Assembly (NCBI RefSeq): GCF_014204915.1 | Contig: NZ_JACHMH010000001.1 | Span: forward strand, 5,295,501-5,359,500 | Direction of reading: 5' to 3' | Source of the DNA: Crossiella cryophila | GTDB lineage: Bacteria; Actinomycetota; Actinomycetes; Mycobacteriales; Pseudonocardiaceae | Length of the DNA stretch: 64,000 nt | Part shown: positions 28,001 through 35,762 of the stretch, piece after piece | Numbering within the stretch: position 1 is the first letter of the stretch | Layout: each line of letters starts with the position of its first letter | Notes under the pieces: model-generated | What the model saw: the letters and a program-made list of their open reading frames with translations, nothing else | What the model was told of the DNA's origin: nothing | Database searches by the model: none | Program-made: the position numbers and the translations under genes

Positions 28001-28621
28001 TCGGCGACGGCCAAGAGCACCCTCGCCGACTCGGTCTGGGGCGAAACGGGAACCTACACCAACCGGCACACCCGGCTGACCTTCTACCTGACCCTGCCCA
28101 TCCTGTTGGAGGGCAAGACAATGGCCAACGGCACCAAGCTGGACAGCGGCCCCGACATCTACACCGCGCTCTACGGCGCGGCCCGCGCCTTCACCGCCTG
28201 GGCGGCCGACGAGGCGAAGTGGAACGCGGGTCGAGCCAACCTGGGCCTCTCGCTGTACCCGTACTCCGGAGCCCCGGCCTACGGCGGGCAGAAGGTCGCC
28301 GAGATGATCGGCAACGACTTCCTGCTGGTGCAGTTGTCCCGGATCACCGGGTACGACTTCCGGCCGTACTTCGACGCCTTCGGAGTTACCTACACCAGCC
28401 TGGCCGGCAAGCAGGTCGAGGCCAACGCCCCCAGCGGCGGCCTGCAGAAGCTGCCCCTGGCGCTGCCGGTGCTCGGCCAGTTCCAGCCGCCGCTGAAGCT
28501 GACCGAGGTGCGCACGGTCGACCTGGCCGATCCGAACGCGTCCTGGCCGGGCGCGGACGTCAACGGCAGCTCGGCCCTGGAGCATGTGGACTTCACCCCG
28601 GCCCGGTGCGCGGGCAGGTGA
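25076..28621 (+). CDS. large secreted M60/ImpA-like metallopeptidase
   Basis: 1,181 residues, GTG start behind GAAGGGCGAG. Signal peptide MFRRNQRAALGALALVAVLL; the Cys after LLGW is not a canonical lipobox. Residues ~50-135 form an Ig-like Big_2 domain (VDKGIVTGAGPGTTAITATY). A long middle region resembles the N-terminal and helical domains of Pseudomonas immunomodulating metalloprotease ImpA. The M60 catalytic segment has the zinc motif HELGHN at 862-867 with surrounding SSGLS and a downstream C-terminal helical region (ALYGAARAFTAW, NDFLLVQLSRITGYDF). M60 enzymes cleave O-glycosylated, mucin-like proteins, so it likely attacks host or environmental glycoproteins. Strong terminator follows. 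Confidence 0.87.
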   Translation: MFRRNQRAALGALALVAVLLGWCTTAGDPAAVASPAGEQLLIGEAQQPPPVQVDGAAAPVPLVVGQKVELAATKVRPDGSRTDISALAQWSTGDQAVATVDKGIVTGAGPGTTAITATYQGVKGSRSVKVTKPADGDRMAKALATGAPKLVTQQELLAYLPKALGKRVSLAHQIIPDGAVITFTPGTNAGQIRQLSPHLHPLLTGTHSDGEQFPNRVLAAVGTSSLSETRLAYFAGNPFVNTSLSGPNVPMDEAGMVPLVQSTTAWLLGKPGTAAAELSGKIVIANTASSREKPMKEFLAKNFPKLIVNGGNSAYGACDFKPGTANPCLTGAAALFVGDARSDDDPVLRAQIEGAYSSGIPLLAFGETSRAASTTNMLMRDLGSPDTGTNYFQRNLVRQSPKSAQAPAKVLDDQFAKDATEIARRLNGNPLALTDYSKCVVDYALHGSYLTSCVNDPTPGAAAYMGAITRMKAAVAALNEAADNVFAPPKVNDQNETMRVLTLLADKQRTGAYGSQPGDNVQPIEYPIDQKDTKRITQALFADWFTHTAWPGNSKAYDLGTAWCISPTQVADGTCPTVHFNQQGDKSVTLTSTDLDEWSATGHDLITGRPGTVTLTNDPNIPVYVRTFPNRVNTRTGEVEKGVSKYTRPQFLATDWVRLTPKKPVTISSPYGGPLYIRMDGTGKKPGIGVNLTFNGMSEHPAVMDMNDLAQLDRFTQEIATTKAYYTDLVGDGFQLHMPVSRIRKTLAAEGLTQHGLTTFYTGPSGVRKFLLEIRDSWYNQEMRLAGLKVMGAKLEETVPKSVQAICGSYKLPCLDPELNSRKGIQHVNFDLYTMCGDLCSGNPIDMGGDGAVFPVSSGLSHELGHNLQRQQLNIHWADTGAGSDPGKTDTWTSYVNRSGETSNDLFTHFVLWNFARKVRPARSDGKVDDPLTWYSEDGFVTLFASHRSAMGNVMKDGKRVVYGPDCKVRQSYPASATAKSTLADSVWGETGTYTNRHTRLTFYLTLPILLEGKTMANGTKLDSGPDIYTALYGAARAFTAWAADEAKWNAGRANLGLSLYPYSGAPAYGGQKVAEMIGNDFLLVQLSRITGYDFRPYFDAFGVTYTSLAGKQVEANAPSGGLQKLPLALPVLGQFQPPLKLTEVRTVDLADPNASWPGADVNGSSALEHVDFTPARCAGR

Positions 28622-28627
28622 GCTGAC

Positions 28628-28659
28628 GGCAGGGTCCGGGTCGCCGCCCGGACCCTGCC
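28628..28659 (+). terminator. hairpin terminator after the metallopeptidase
   Basis: GGCAGGGTCCGGG (28628-28640), 6-base loop, CCCGGACCCTGCC (28647-28659): perfect 13-bp stem; an A-rich tract (ACAAAAAAG) follows at 28665. Confidence 0.85.
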
Positions 28660-28713
28660 GACTGACAAAAAAGTCCCGGGCGTCCTCCCGCCAGCCTGTG
28701 CGAGTATCCGAAA

Positions 28714-29343
28714 ATGCCGATCGACCCGCACCTGCTCGCGTTGTTCACGCTGGCCACCATGGTCGCCATGCTGACCCCCGGCCCGGACATGCTGTTCGTG
28801 CTCGGCTGCGGCATCAAGGGCGGTCCCCGCGCCGGCCTGTTCGCCACCGCCGGGGTGGCGGTGAGTGAGGCGGTGCACGTCGCCCTCGCCGCGGTCGGCC
28901 TGGCCGCGTTGTTCGAGGCCGCGCCCACCGCGTTCACCGTGGTGCGCATCGCGGGCGCGATCTACCTGGTCTACCTGGGCGTGCAGATGATCCGCAACCG
29001 CAACCAGGACAACCCGGACACGGTGGCTGCCGGTGGTGGCATGACCGCCCGCAAAGCCTTCCTCAACGGCCTGTTCACCAACCTGATCAACCCCAAGATG
29101 GTCACCTTCACCATCGCCTTCCTGCCCCAGTTCATCAACCCCGCCCTTGGCCAGGTCTGGCTGCAGTTCGCGATCCTGGGCGCGGTGCTGATCGTGCTGG
29201 AGTTCCTGGTGGACGGCACGGTTGGGGTGCTGGCCGGGCGGATCGGCGGCTGGCTGCGCAGGCGGCGGGCGGCCAAGCGGCGGATCGACGTGGCCACGGG
29301 CGGGATCTTCATCGGGCTGGGCGTCAAGCTGGCTGCCGACTGA
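28714..29343 (+). CDS. LysE/RhtB-family amino-acid exporter
   Basis: 209 residues with six hydrophobic helices. Family motifs: MLTPGPDMLFVLGCGIKGGPRAG near the N-terminus, GAIYLVYLGVQM in the middle, and FLNGLFTNLINPKMVTFTIA, with its conserved N-P-K, in the second half. It exports amino acids or small amines by proton antiport. RBS is weak. Neighbouring RpiR-controlled importer genes run on the opposite strand. Confidence 0.9.
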   Translation: MPIDPHLLALFTLATMVAMLTPGPDMLFVLGCGIKGGPRAGLFATAGVAVSEAVHVALAAVGLAALFEAAPTAFTVVRIAGAIYLVYLGVQMIRNRNQDNPDTVAAGGGMTARKAFLNGLFTNLINPKMVTFTIAFLPQFINPALGQVWLQFAILGAVLIVLEFLVDGTVGVLAGRIGGWLRRRRAAKRRIDVATGGIFIGLGVKLAAD

Positions 29344-29347
29344 GTAG

Positions 29348-30187
29348 CTAGTCGGCCAGGAACACCTCGCGCTGCGCCGCGGACTGCTCGAACGCCTCCA
29401 GACTCGCCTGCTGCTCCGGGGGCAGGGCGGCCAGCATCGCGTGCAGCAGGGCCGCGCACAACGCGGTGGAGGCGGCGTGGGAGTCGAAGGCGAACTGGGA
29501 GCTGACCGGGGCGGTGAGGACCAGGTCGGCGTGGTCGGTCAGTGGCGTGATGGGCTGGTCGGTGACCAGGACGGTGGTCAGGCCTACCTGTTTGGCCCAG
29601 GTCAGCGCGGACAGGGTTTCGCGGGGGTAGCGGGGCAGGGCGAAGGCCAGGACGCAGGTGGCGCCGGCGTCGACGGCTCGGGTCAGGCCGTCCTCCAGCA
29701 GTGAGCCGGGGATGTCGAGGACTCGGACGTCCAGGTGGACCTTGGCGGCGAAGTAGCCGAAGAGGTGGGCCAGGGGGGCGGAGACGCGTTGGCCGATGAC
29801 CGGGAGGGGGCGGGAGGCGGCCAGGGCGGCTGCTGCCTGGTGCAGGGGGCCGAGGTCGGACAGGCTGTCGCGGAGGGTGTGCAGGTTGCGGATTTCGGTG
29901 TCCAGCAACAGCTGGATCTCGTTGAGGGCTTCGGTGGGCGCGGGTTTGGCGGGTTGGGTGAGGACCAGGTCGCGCAGGGCTGCGCGGAACTCGGGGAAGG
30001 CGTCGAAGCCCAGGGCGAAGGCGAAGCGGGTCACCGAGGCCTGGCTGACGCCGACGCGTTCGGCCAGGTCCACGGTGCCCAGGAAGGCCGCCTCGTGCGG
30101 GTGGTCGAGCAGGTACCGGGCGATGCGCCGCTGGGCGGGGGACAGCCGTCGCCCGCCCAGCAGCTGCCGCAGTCCGGTTGAGTCCAT
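29348..30187 (-). CDS. MurR/RpiR-family regulator with SIS domain
   Basis: 279 residues from ATG 30187 (ATG 30196 is in frame, but GGGGA is spaced 9 bases from 30187). N-terminal RpiR HTH: RRIARYLLDHPHEAAFLGTV, LAERVGVSQASVTRFAFALG. C-terminal SIS phosphosugar-type fold: RPLPVIGQRVSAPLAHLFGY, LAFALPRYPRETLSALTWAK, TDQPITPLTDHADLVL. It lies downstream of, and in line with, the four importer genes (15-base gap), so it probably regulates them and perhaps the divergent lyase. The true ligand need not be a sugar phosphate. Confidence 0.9.
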   Translation of the reverse strand: MDSTGLRQLLGGRRLSPAQRRIARYLLDHPHEAAFLGTVDLAERVGVSQASVTRFAFALGFDAFPEFRAALRDLVLTQPAKPAPTEALNEIQLLLDTEIRNLHTLRDSLSDLGPLHQAAAALAASRPLPVIGQRVSAPLAHLFGYFAAKVHLDVRVLDIPGSLLEDGLTRAVDAGATCVLAFALPRYPRETLSALTWAKQVGLTTVLVTDQPITPLTDHADLVLTAPVSSQFAFDSHAASTALCAALLHAMLAALPPEQQASLEAFEQSAAQREVFLAD

Positions 30188-30202
30188 TGTGGTCATTCCC
30201 CG

Positions 30203-31120
30203 CTAGGACCCGAGTCCGTGTTGGTCCAGCCACGCCTTGGCCACGCGGTCCGGGTCTTCCTTGTCGTTGTCCACCTTGGCGTCCAGCTTGCTGAGTTCCT
30301 CGGTGGTGAGTTTGCTGTTGAGTGCGGCCAGGGCCTCGGTGACGGTGGTGTTGGCCTTGGCCTCGTTGACCAGGGGCACGATGTGTTGCGCAGGAACGAG
30401 TTTCTTGGGGTCTTCCAGGATCACCCAGTTGTTGTTGGTGATCGTGACGTCGGTGCTGAACAGGTTGGCCACCTGGATGTCGCCGCCGCGCAGGGCGCCC
30501 CTGGTGAGTGGGCCGCCGGTGTCCAGGGCCTTGAAGTCCTTGAACTCCGCGCCGTACAACTCCTTCAGCCCGACCAGGCCGACCCAGCGGGTCTTGTCCT
30601 CGGCGGGGCCGCCGAAGACCAGGTCCTTGGCGTTGGCGCGCAGGTCTTCCAGGGTTTTGAGGCCGTAGCGGGTCGCGGTCTCGCGGGTGACGACGTAGAC
30701 GTCCTTGTTCTCGGCGGCGGCGTAGGGCAGCACCTTGACGCCCTGGGGGACGGTTTTCTCCAGTGCCTGCTGGACGTCCTCGGCCGCGCTCTGGCGGGCG
30801 TTCTTGTCCAGGAACTGGAGCAGGCTGCCCTGGTACTCGGGCAGCACGTCGATGTCACCCTGTTTGAGCGCGGGCACGATGATCTCGCGGGAGCCCAGGT
30901 TCTGCTTGACCGTGACGGTGATTCCCTTGGCGCGCAACGCTCCCGCGTACAGGTGGCCGAGGATGACGTTCTCGCTGAAGTTGGCGGTGCCCACCACCAG
31001 GCCGCCGGATTTGCTCAGCGGGTTGCGCTTGGGGTCCAGCGAGGTCAGGCCGCCCGCGCAGGCGGTCACGGTGAGACCGAGGCAGGCCAGGATCGCCGCC
31101 GCGGCCAGTCGGCGCTTCAT
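30203..31120 (-). CDS. quaternary-amine ABC importer, substrate-binding lipoprotein
   Basis: 305 residues. Lipobox LTVTAC. Typical OpuAC/ProX class: VVGTANFSENVILGHLYAGA, NLGSREIIVPALKQGDIDVL, PEYQGSLLQFLD, PAEDKTRWVGLVGLKELYGA, VANLFSTDVTI. This family binds glycine betaine, choline, carnitine or related trimethylammonium compounds; EgtU-type relatives bind ergothioneine. ATGA overlap with the permease upstream. The ligand cannot be fixed from sequence by eye, but the neighbouring lyase makes a histidine betaine worth testing. Confidence 0.88.
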   Translation of the reverse strand: MKRRLAAAAILACLGLTVTACAGGLTSLDPKRNPLSKSGGLVVGTANFSENVILGHLYAGALRAKGITVTVKQNLGSREIIVPALKQGDIDVLPEYQGSLLQFLDKNARQSAAEDVQQALEKTVPQGVKVLPYAAAENKDVYVVTRETATRYGLKTLEDLRANAKDLVFGGPAEDKTRWVGLVGLKELYGAEFKDFKALDTGGPLTRGALRGGDIQVANLFSTDVTITNNNWVILEDPKKLVPAQHIVPLVNEAKANTTVTEALAALNSKLTTEELSKLDAKVDNDKEDPDRVAKAWLDQHGLGS

Positions 31121-31803
31121 GATTCGCTCCTTCGGTTGCGCAGCAACGATCCGCGCGGGGTGAGCAGGCGCTGGAGTCCACTGAGGACAAGGTCCAGCGC
31201 GATGGCCAGCACCGCGATCAGCAGGGCGCCGCCGAAGACCTGGGGCAGGTCGTTCTGGGCGAAGCCGTCGAAGACGTAGCGGCCGAAACCGCCGAAACTG
31301 ATGTAGGCGGCGATGGTCGCGGTGGCCACCACCTGCACCACGGCCAGCCGGACGCCGGTCATGATCAGTGGCACGGCCAGCGGCAGTTCGATCTGGAAGA
31401 GCACCTGCCAGCCGTTGAGGCCGGTGCCGCGGGCGGCGTCACGCACGTCGTGGTCGACCGCGGCCATGCCCGCGTAGGTGTTGGTGACGATCACCGGGAT
31501 GGCCAGCACCACCAGCGCCACGTACACCGGCCACAGGTTGAGGCCGCTGACCAGGAACACCAGGATCACCACGCCCACGGTGGGCAGCGCGCGGCCGAAG
31601 CTGCTCAGGTTGATGGCCAGGAAGGCGCCCTTGCCGGTGTGCCCGATCAGCAGGCCGATCGGCAGTGCGATCAGCACCGCGACCAGGGTGGACAGCAGCG
31701 AGTACTGCAGGTGCTCGAACAGCCGGGCCAGGATGCCTTCCGGGCCGGACCAGCGGGCGCTGTCGGTGAACCAGCCGAGTACCTCGGCGATGAACTGACC
31801 CAT
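31117..31803 (-). CDS. quaternary-amine ABC importer, permease 2
   Basis: 228 residues. ATG 31803 has AGGAGAGGG at ideal spacing; GTG 31827 is a weaker alternative. Five to six helices and the permease EAA loop (AARGTGLNGWQVLFQIELPL AVPLI) that docks on the ATPase. Starts two bases after the first permease and overlaps the binding-protein start by ATGA. Second of two non-identical permease subunits, as in OpuC/OpuB systems. Confidence 0.9.
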   Translation of the reverse strand: MGQFIAEVLGWFTDSARWSGPEGILARLFEHLQYSLLSTLVAVLIALPIGLLIGHTGKGAFLAINLSSFGRALPTVGVVILVFLVSGLNLWPVYVALVVLAIPVIVTNTYAGMAAVDHDVRDAARGTGLNGWQVLFQIELPLAVPLIMTGVRLAVVQVVATATIAAYISFGGFGRYVFDGFAQNDLPQVFGGALLIAVLAIALDLVLSGLQRLLTPRGSLLRNRRSES

Positions 31804-31805
31804 GT

Positions 31806-32441
31806 CTATCGCCCTCTCCTGGTCCACGGGGTGAGCACGTGCTGCAGGCCGACCAGGACCAGGTCGGCGATCAGTGCCAGTAGCAGGGTGAGTGCCACGC
31901 CCGCGATGACCGGCACCGCGAAATCACGCTGGAAGCCGTCGATGAACAACTGGCCGAGCGCGCCGTGCCCGATGAACCCGGCCACGCTGACCAGGCTGAT
32001 CGCCATCACCGTCGCCACCCGGACCCCGGCCATGATCACCGGCAGGGCCAGTGGCAGTTCGACGGTGAGCAGGGTGCGCAGACCGCCGTAACCCATGGCG
32101 CGGGCGGCCTCGCGGACGTGGTGCGGGACCGTGGCCAGGCCCTCGACCGTGTTGCGTACCAGCACGACCAGCGTGTAGGTGGTCAGGCCGATCACCGCGG
32201 TGACGTAGCTCAGGCCGGTCAGTGGCAGCAGCAGGATGAACAGGGCCAGCGAGGGGATGGTGAACAGCACGCCGGAGATGCCGAGGATGACGCCCTTGAG
32301 CACCGGCAGCCGCGCGGCCAGCACACCCAGCGGCAGCGCGAGCAGGAGTCCACAGAGGACGGAGATGGCGGCGATCGCGCTGTGCTCCAGGGTGGTCAGC
32401 GCCAGCTCGCTCGCGTGGTCGGGGATCCAGGACCACTTCAC
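31806..32441 (-). CDS. quaternary-amine ABC importer, permease 1
   Basis: 211 residues, ATG 32441 overlapping the ATPase stop. EAA loop AARAMGYGGLRTLLTVELPL followed by ALPVIMAGVRVATV, helices throughout, basic C-terminus (HVLTPWTRRGR). Pairs with the second permease to form the transmembrane channel. Confidence 0.9.
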   Translation of the reverse strand: MKWSWIPDHASELALTTLEHSAIAAISVLCGLLLALPLGVLAARLPVLKGVILGISGVLFTIPSLALFILLLPLTGLSYVTAVIGLTTYTLVVLVRNTVEGLATVPHHVREAARAMGYGGLRTLLTVELPLALPVIMAGVRVATVMAISLVSVAGFIGHGALGQLFIDGFQRDFAVPVIAGVALTLLLALIADLVLVGLQHVLTPWTRRGR

Positions 32442-33541
32442 GGCGTGACCACCTGGGCCCGGAATCGCGCGGCGCGCTCGTTGATCCGCTGCTGGCTGGA
32501 CACCCCGGTCACCCGGCCGTCCGCGTCCACCCGCACGGCCAGTCCGGCGGGGGAGGAGACGGTGGCGTCCAGCGCGGCCAGCAGGGTGGCCTCGGCGGTG
32601 AGCCCGGTGACCGGGACGGCCTCGGCGTCGGCCAGCGTGCCGGTGGCGGGCAGCCGGTCGGTGTGCAGCCAGCCCAGCGGGGTGCCCTGGCCGGTGATCA
32701 GCAGCAGCCAGCCGTCGGTGGCGCGGCGGGCCTCGGTGACCGTGGTGGCGGCGGTCGCGGTGGGCACCGGCTCGACCGGGACCTCGGCGAGGGTGGTCAG
32801 GGTGAGCAGCTTCAGGCCGCGTTCGGCGCCCAGGAAGTCGGTGACGAACTCATCCGCCGGCCGGGCCAGCAGCTCGGCCGGGCTGGCGAACTGCACCAGG
32901 TGGCCGCCGGTGCGGAAGACCGCGATGCGGTCGCCGAGTTTGACCGCCTCGTCGATGTCGTGGGTGACGAAGACGATTGTCTTGCGCAATTCGGCCTGGA
33001 GTCGCAGGAGTTCATCCTGCAAAAGCGTGCGGACCACCGGATCTACTGCGCCGAATGGTTCGTCCATCAGGAGGATCGGTGGATCGGCGGCCAGGGCCCT
33101 GGCCACGCCGACCCGCTGTTGCTGACCGCCGGAGAGCTGGTGCGGGTACTTCGCCGCGAGTTCCTGGGCCAGGCCGACGGTGTCGAGCAGTTCGGCCACC
33201 CGGTCCCGGATCCGGCCGCGGTCCCAGCCGAGCAGCCTGGGCACGGTGGCGATGTTGTCCCCGATGGTCCGGTGCGGGAACAGCCCGGACTGCTGGATCA
33301 CGTAGCCGATGCCCTTGCGCAACGCCGAGGCGTTGAGTTTCCGCACGTCACGGCCACCGACGAGGACCTCGCCGCTGGTCGCCTCGATCATCCGGTTGAT
33401 CATGCGCAGGGTGGTGGTCTTGCCGCATCCCGACGAGCCGACGAGGACCGTGAGCTGGCCTTCGGGCACGTCCAGGTCGAGTTCGCGCACCGCCGTGGTG
33501 CCGTCGGCGAACTTTTTGTTCACAGCCGCGAAACTGATCAA
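32438..33541 (-). CDS. quaternary-amine ABC importer, ATP-binding protein with CBS region
   Basis: 367 residues, TTG start behind AGAGG. Walker A VGSSGCGKTTTLRMI, Q-loop YVIQQSGLFPH, signature LSGGQQQRVGVARAL, Walker B ILLMDEPFGAVDP, H-loop VFVTHDIDEA. After about residue 240 there is a C-terminal extension of CBS type (WLLLITGQGTPLGWLHTDRL; GLAVRVDADGRVTGVSSQ). CBS domains gate OpuA-class importers by ionic strength or nucleotides. First gene of the operon; divergent from the HAL-family gene. Confidence 0.92.
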   Translation of the reverse strand: MISFAAVNKKFADGTTAVRELDLDVPEGQLTVLVGSSGCGKTTTLRMINRMIEATSGEVLVGGRDVRKLNASALRKGIGYVIQQSGLFPHRTIGDNIATVPRLLGWDRGRIRDRVAELLDTVGLAQELAAKYPHQLSGGQQQRVGVARALAADPPILLMDEPFGAVDPVVRTLLQDELLRLQAELRKTIVFVTHDIDEAVKLGDRIAVFRTGGHLVQFASPAELLARPADEFVTDFLGAERGLKLLTLTTLAEVPVEPVPTATAATTVTEARRATDGWLLLITGQGTPLGWLHTDRLPATGTLADAEAVPVTGLTAEATLLAALDATVSSPAGLAVRVDADGRVTGVSSQQRINERAARFRAQVVTP

Positions 33542-33565
33542 GACGATTCACCTCTTGTTAATCGT

Positions 33566-33577
33566 GAATGCGTTCAT
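33566..33577. promoter_or_regulatory. candidate operator between importer operon and lyase gene
   Basis: TGAATGCGTTCA: inverted TGAA/TTCA arms around four bases, 25 bases upstream of the ATPase start, in a local A+T-rich patch. A plausible site for the RpiR regulator. Confidence 0.4.
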
Positions 33578-33684
33578 GCAGGCTCTGTGGTGCGTCAACC
33601 GAAGTCAAGAGACCGCCCACAAAAGTTCACCACCCGGAAACGGCGGGAGACGTGGAGCCCTCGCACGCCCAGAAAGGCCGGACC

Positions 33685-35166
33685 ATGCACCTGGACGTTC
33701 CCGCCGCGCCGACCGCCGCCGTTGATCCCGTCGTGCTCACCGGGTGGTCCACCACCGCCGCCGAGGTGGTGCGGGTGGCCCGCGGGCACGTGCCGGTGGT
33801 GCTGGACGAGGTGGGCAGGCAACGGCTGGAGGCGTCCTGGCTGGCCGCCCAGCGGGTGGTGCTGCACCGCCCGGTGTACGGCCGCACCACCGGCGTCGGC
33901 GCCAACCGCCTGGAAGTCGTGGACGCGGAAAGCCTGCCGGAACACGGCTTGCGGCTGCTGCGCAGTCACGCCGGCGGGCTCGGAGGACTGCTCACCGAGG
34001 AGCAGGTGCGCGCGATGCTCGCCGTCCGGCTCAACCAGCTGCTCGCCGGCGGCGCGGGCCTGCGCCCGGCGGTGGCCGAGGCACTGGCGGCCGCGCTCAA
34101 CTCCCGGCTCTTCCCCGCGGTGCACGAGTTCGGCGCCATCGGCACCGGCGACCTGACCGCACTGGCCGAGACCGGCCTGACCCTCATCGGCGAACGCTCC
34201 TGGCTCGGCGAAGGCCCCGCCCCCGAACCGATCACCCTGGACTCCGGCGACGCCCTCGCCCTGATGAGCAGCAACGCGCTCACCATCGGCATCGCCGCAC
34301 TGGCCTGGCACGAGGCCCACCGGTTGCTCTCGGCCACGCACGTGGTGACCGCGCTGTCCTTCCTGGCCGTGGACGCCTCGCACGAGCCACTGGCCGAACG
34401 GGTGCACGCGGCCCGCCCCCACCCCGGCCAGGTCCAGACCGCCGCCGAACTACGCCGCCTGCTCGGCGACCCCCTGCACCCCGCCGCCCGCATCCAGGAC
34501 CCCTTCGGCTACCGCTGCTACCCCCAGGTGCACGGCCCCGCCCTGGACGCCGCCGCCGACCTCGGCAAGGTGCTGGGCGTGGAGATCAACGCCGCCGCGG
34601 AGAACCCCTTGATCGACGCGGAGAACGACGTGGTCTACCACCACGGTGGCTTCCACTGCGCCCACCTCGGCCAGGCCCTGGACCGGCTCCGCCTGTCCCT
34701 GCTGCACACCGCCCAGCTCTCCACCGCCCGCCTGGCCAGCCTGGTAGAACCGAAATTCACCGGCCTGCGCCCCTTCCTGGCCGACGGCGCCAGCGGCAGC
34801 TCCGGCGTGATGATCCTGGAGTACGGCGCCAACTCCGCCCTCGCCGACATGCGCACCCTGGCCGAACTCGCCAGCCTGGGCAACGCCGTGGTCTCCCGAG
34901 GCACCGAGGAACACTCCAGCTTCGCCTTCCAGTCCGCCCGCCAGTCCCTGGAAACCCTGGCCTCGTTCCGCCTGGTCCTGGCCTGCGAACTGGTCGCGGC
35001 GGTCCGGGCGCTGCGGATGCGCGGCATCGTGCCCAGGCCGGGCACGCCGTTGCGCGGGGCCTATGAGCTGGCGGCGGCGCGGCTGGACCCGAACATGACC
35101 GACCGGCAGCTCAGCCCAGACGTCGAGGCTGGCGCGGAGGTGGTGGAGCAGTTCGCCGACTGCTGA
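33685..35166 (+). CDS. histidine/aromatic ammonia-lyase family protein with altered MIO triad
   Basis: 493 residues from ATG 33685. HAL/PAL landmarks: VYGRTTGVGANR (active-site Tyr65), QDPFGYRCYPQVHG (271-284), GVEINAAAENPLID, HHGGFHCAHLGQALD, GTEEHSSFAFQSAR (Glu408-Glu409-His410). The prosthetic-group motif, normally Ala-Ser-Gly in GASGDL, reads IGTGDL (Gly153-Thr154-Gly155; codons GGC ACC GGC), and the usual NG segment is SSN. Either an MIO-like group forms from Thr or the enzyme uses other chemistry. It sits divergent from a quaternary-amine importer, so a lyase acting on a histidine betaine (ergothionase-like) is a reasonable hypothesis. A plain histidase is less likely: no hut genes are present. 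Confidence 0.8.
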   Translation: MHLDVPAAPTAAVDPVVLTGWSTTAAEVVRVARGHVPVVLDEVGRQRLEASWLAAQRVVLHRPVYGRTTGVGANRLEVVDAESLPEHGLRLLRSHAGGLGGLLTEEQVRAMLAVRLNQLLAGGAGLRPAVAEALAAALNSRLFPAVHEFGAIGTGDLTALAETGLTLIGERSWLGEGPAPEPITLDSGDALALMSSNALTIGIAALAWHEAHRLLSATHVVTALSFLAVDASHEPLAERVHAARPHPGQVQTAAELRRLLGDPLHPAARIQDPFGYRCYPQVHGPALDAAADLGKVLGVEINAAAENPLIDAENDVVYHHGGFHCAHLGQALDRLRLSLLHTAQLSTARLASLVEPKFTGLRPFLADGASGSSGVMILEYGANSALADMRTLAELASLGNAVVSRGTEEHSSFAFQSARQSLETLASFRLVLACELVAAVRALRMRGIVPRPGTPLRGAYELAAARLDPNMTDRQLSPDVEAGAEVVEQFADC

Positions 35167-35183
35167 CCGCGGACCCATCTGAG

Positions 35184-35194
35184 TCCACAGTGGA
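35184..35194. repeat. 11-bp palindrome TCCACAGTGGA, copy 3
   Basis: Intergenic, 18 bases after the HAL-family stop; here extended to GTCCACAGTGGAC. Confidence 0.8.
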
Positions 35195-35286
35195 CAGTGT
35201 CTGCCAGGTCACTTCCGTTGCCTGTTCTTACCTTGATCGGGGTGCTACCGCCGACTGAGGGGAGGGCAGGCGCGGAGGTGAGCACT

Positions 35287-35760
35287 ATGGTCGAGGTACC
35301 CAATGGCGTGCTAGGAGGCCAGGTGCTTGGCATTCAGGAGATCTCCGACCGGTTGGAGATCCAGAGTCTGCTGACGGCGTACTCGACCGCGATCGACAGC
35401 AAGGATTTCGCGGCTCTGGATGAGATTTTCGTCGAGGACGCGTTCATCGACTACACCGCGTTCGGTGGTATCGCGGGCAACTTCCCCGAGATCAAGGCAT
35501 GGCTCGCGGAGAGCCTGGCGATCTTTCCCGCCACCCAGCACCTGATCGGGAACCTGGACGTCCGGGTGGACGGTGATCGGGGTACCGGGCGGTTGATGTG
35601 CCTGAACTCGATGGTGTTGCCGGGTGCGGAGCAGCGGGTCGCGTTGCTGGGCATGTGGTACATCGACGAGTACGTCCGTACGCCGCAGGGGTGGCGGATT
35701 GCCCGGCGTGGCCAGGAGCGTAGCTGGGCGCAGGGACTCGAACTTCTGCTTCAGGAGTAG
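35287..35760 (+). CDS. SnoaL-like (NTF2-fold) domain protein
   Basis: 157 residues; GGAGG spaced 8 from ATG 35287. SnoaL_4-type pattern: DRLEIQSLLTAYSTAIDSKD, FAALDEIFVEDAFIDYTAFG, TQHLIGNLDVRVDGDRGTGR, GMWYIDEYVRTPQGWRIARR. Members are dehydratases, isomerases or ring-hydroxylating subunit relatives. It is followed two bases later by a small gene and forms a two-gene unit with it; no pathway can be named. Confidence 0.8.
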   Translation: MVEVPNGVLGGQVLGIQEISDRLEIQSLLTAYSTAIDSKDFAALDEIFVEDAFIDYTAFGGIAGNFPEIKAWLAESLAIFPATQHLIGNLDVRVDGDRGTGRLMCLNSMVLPGAEQRVALLGMWYIDEYVRTPQGWRIARRGQERSWAQGLELLLQE

Positions 35761-35762
35761 TT

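Noticed and set aside
26273-28585. 770-residue minus-strand frame
   Set aside because: Shadow of the M60 peptidase whose own motifs (HELGHN) are on the plus strand.
33685-35166. Annotation as ordinary histidase (hutH)
   Set aside because: MIO triad altered, NG segment missing and no hut neighbours.
35287-35760. SnoaL-like protein as a polyketide cyclase
   Set aside because: No polyketide synthase genes in the window; the NTF2 fold alone does not support that role.
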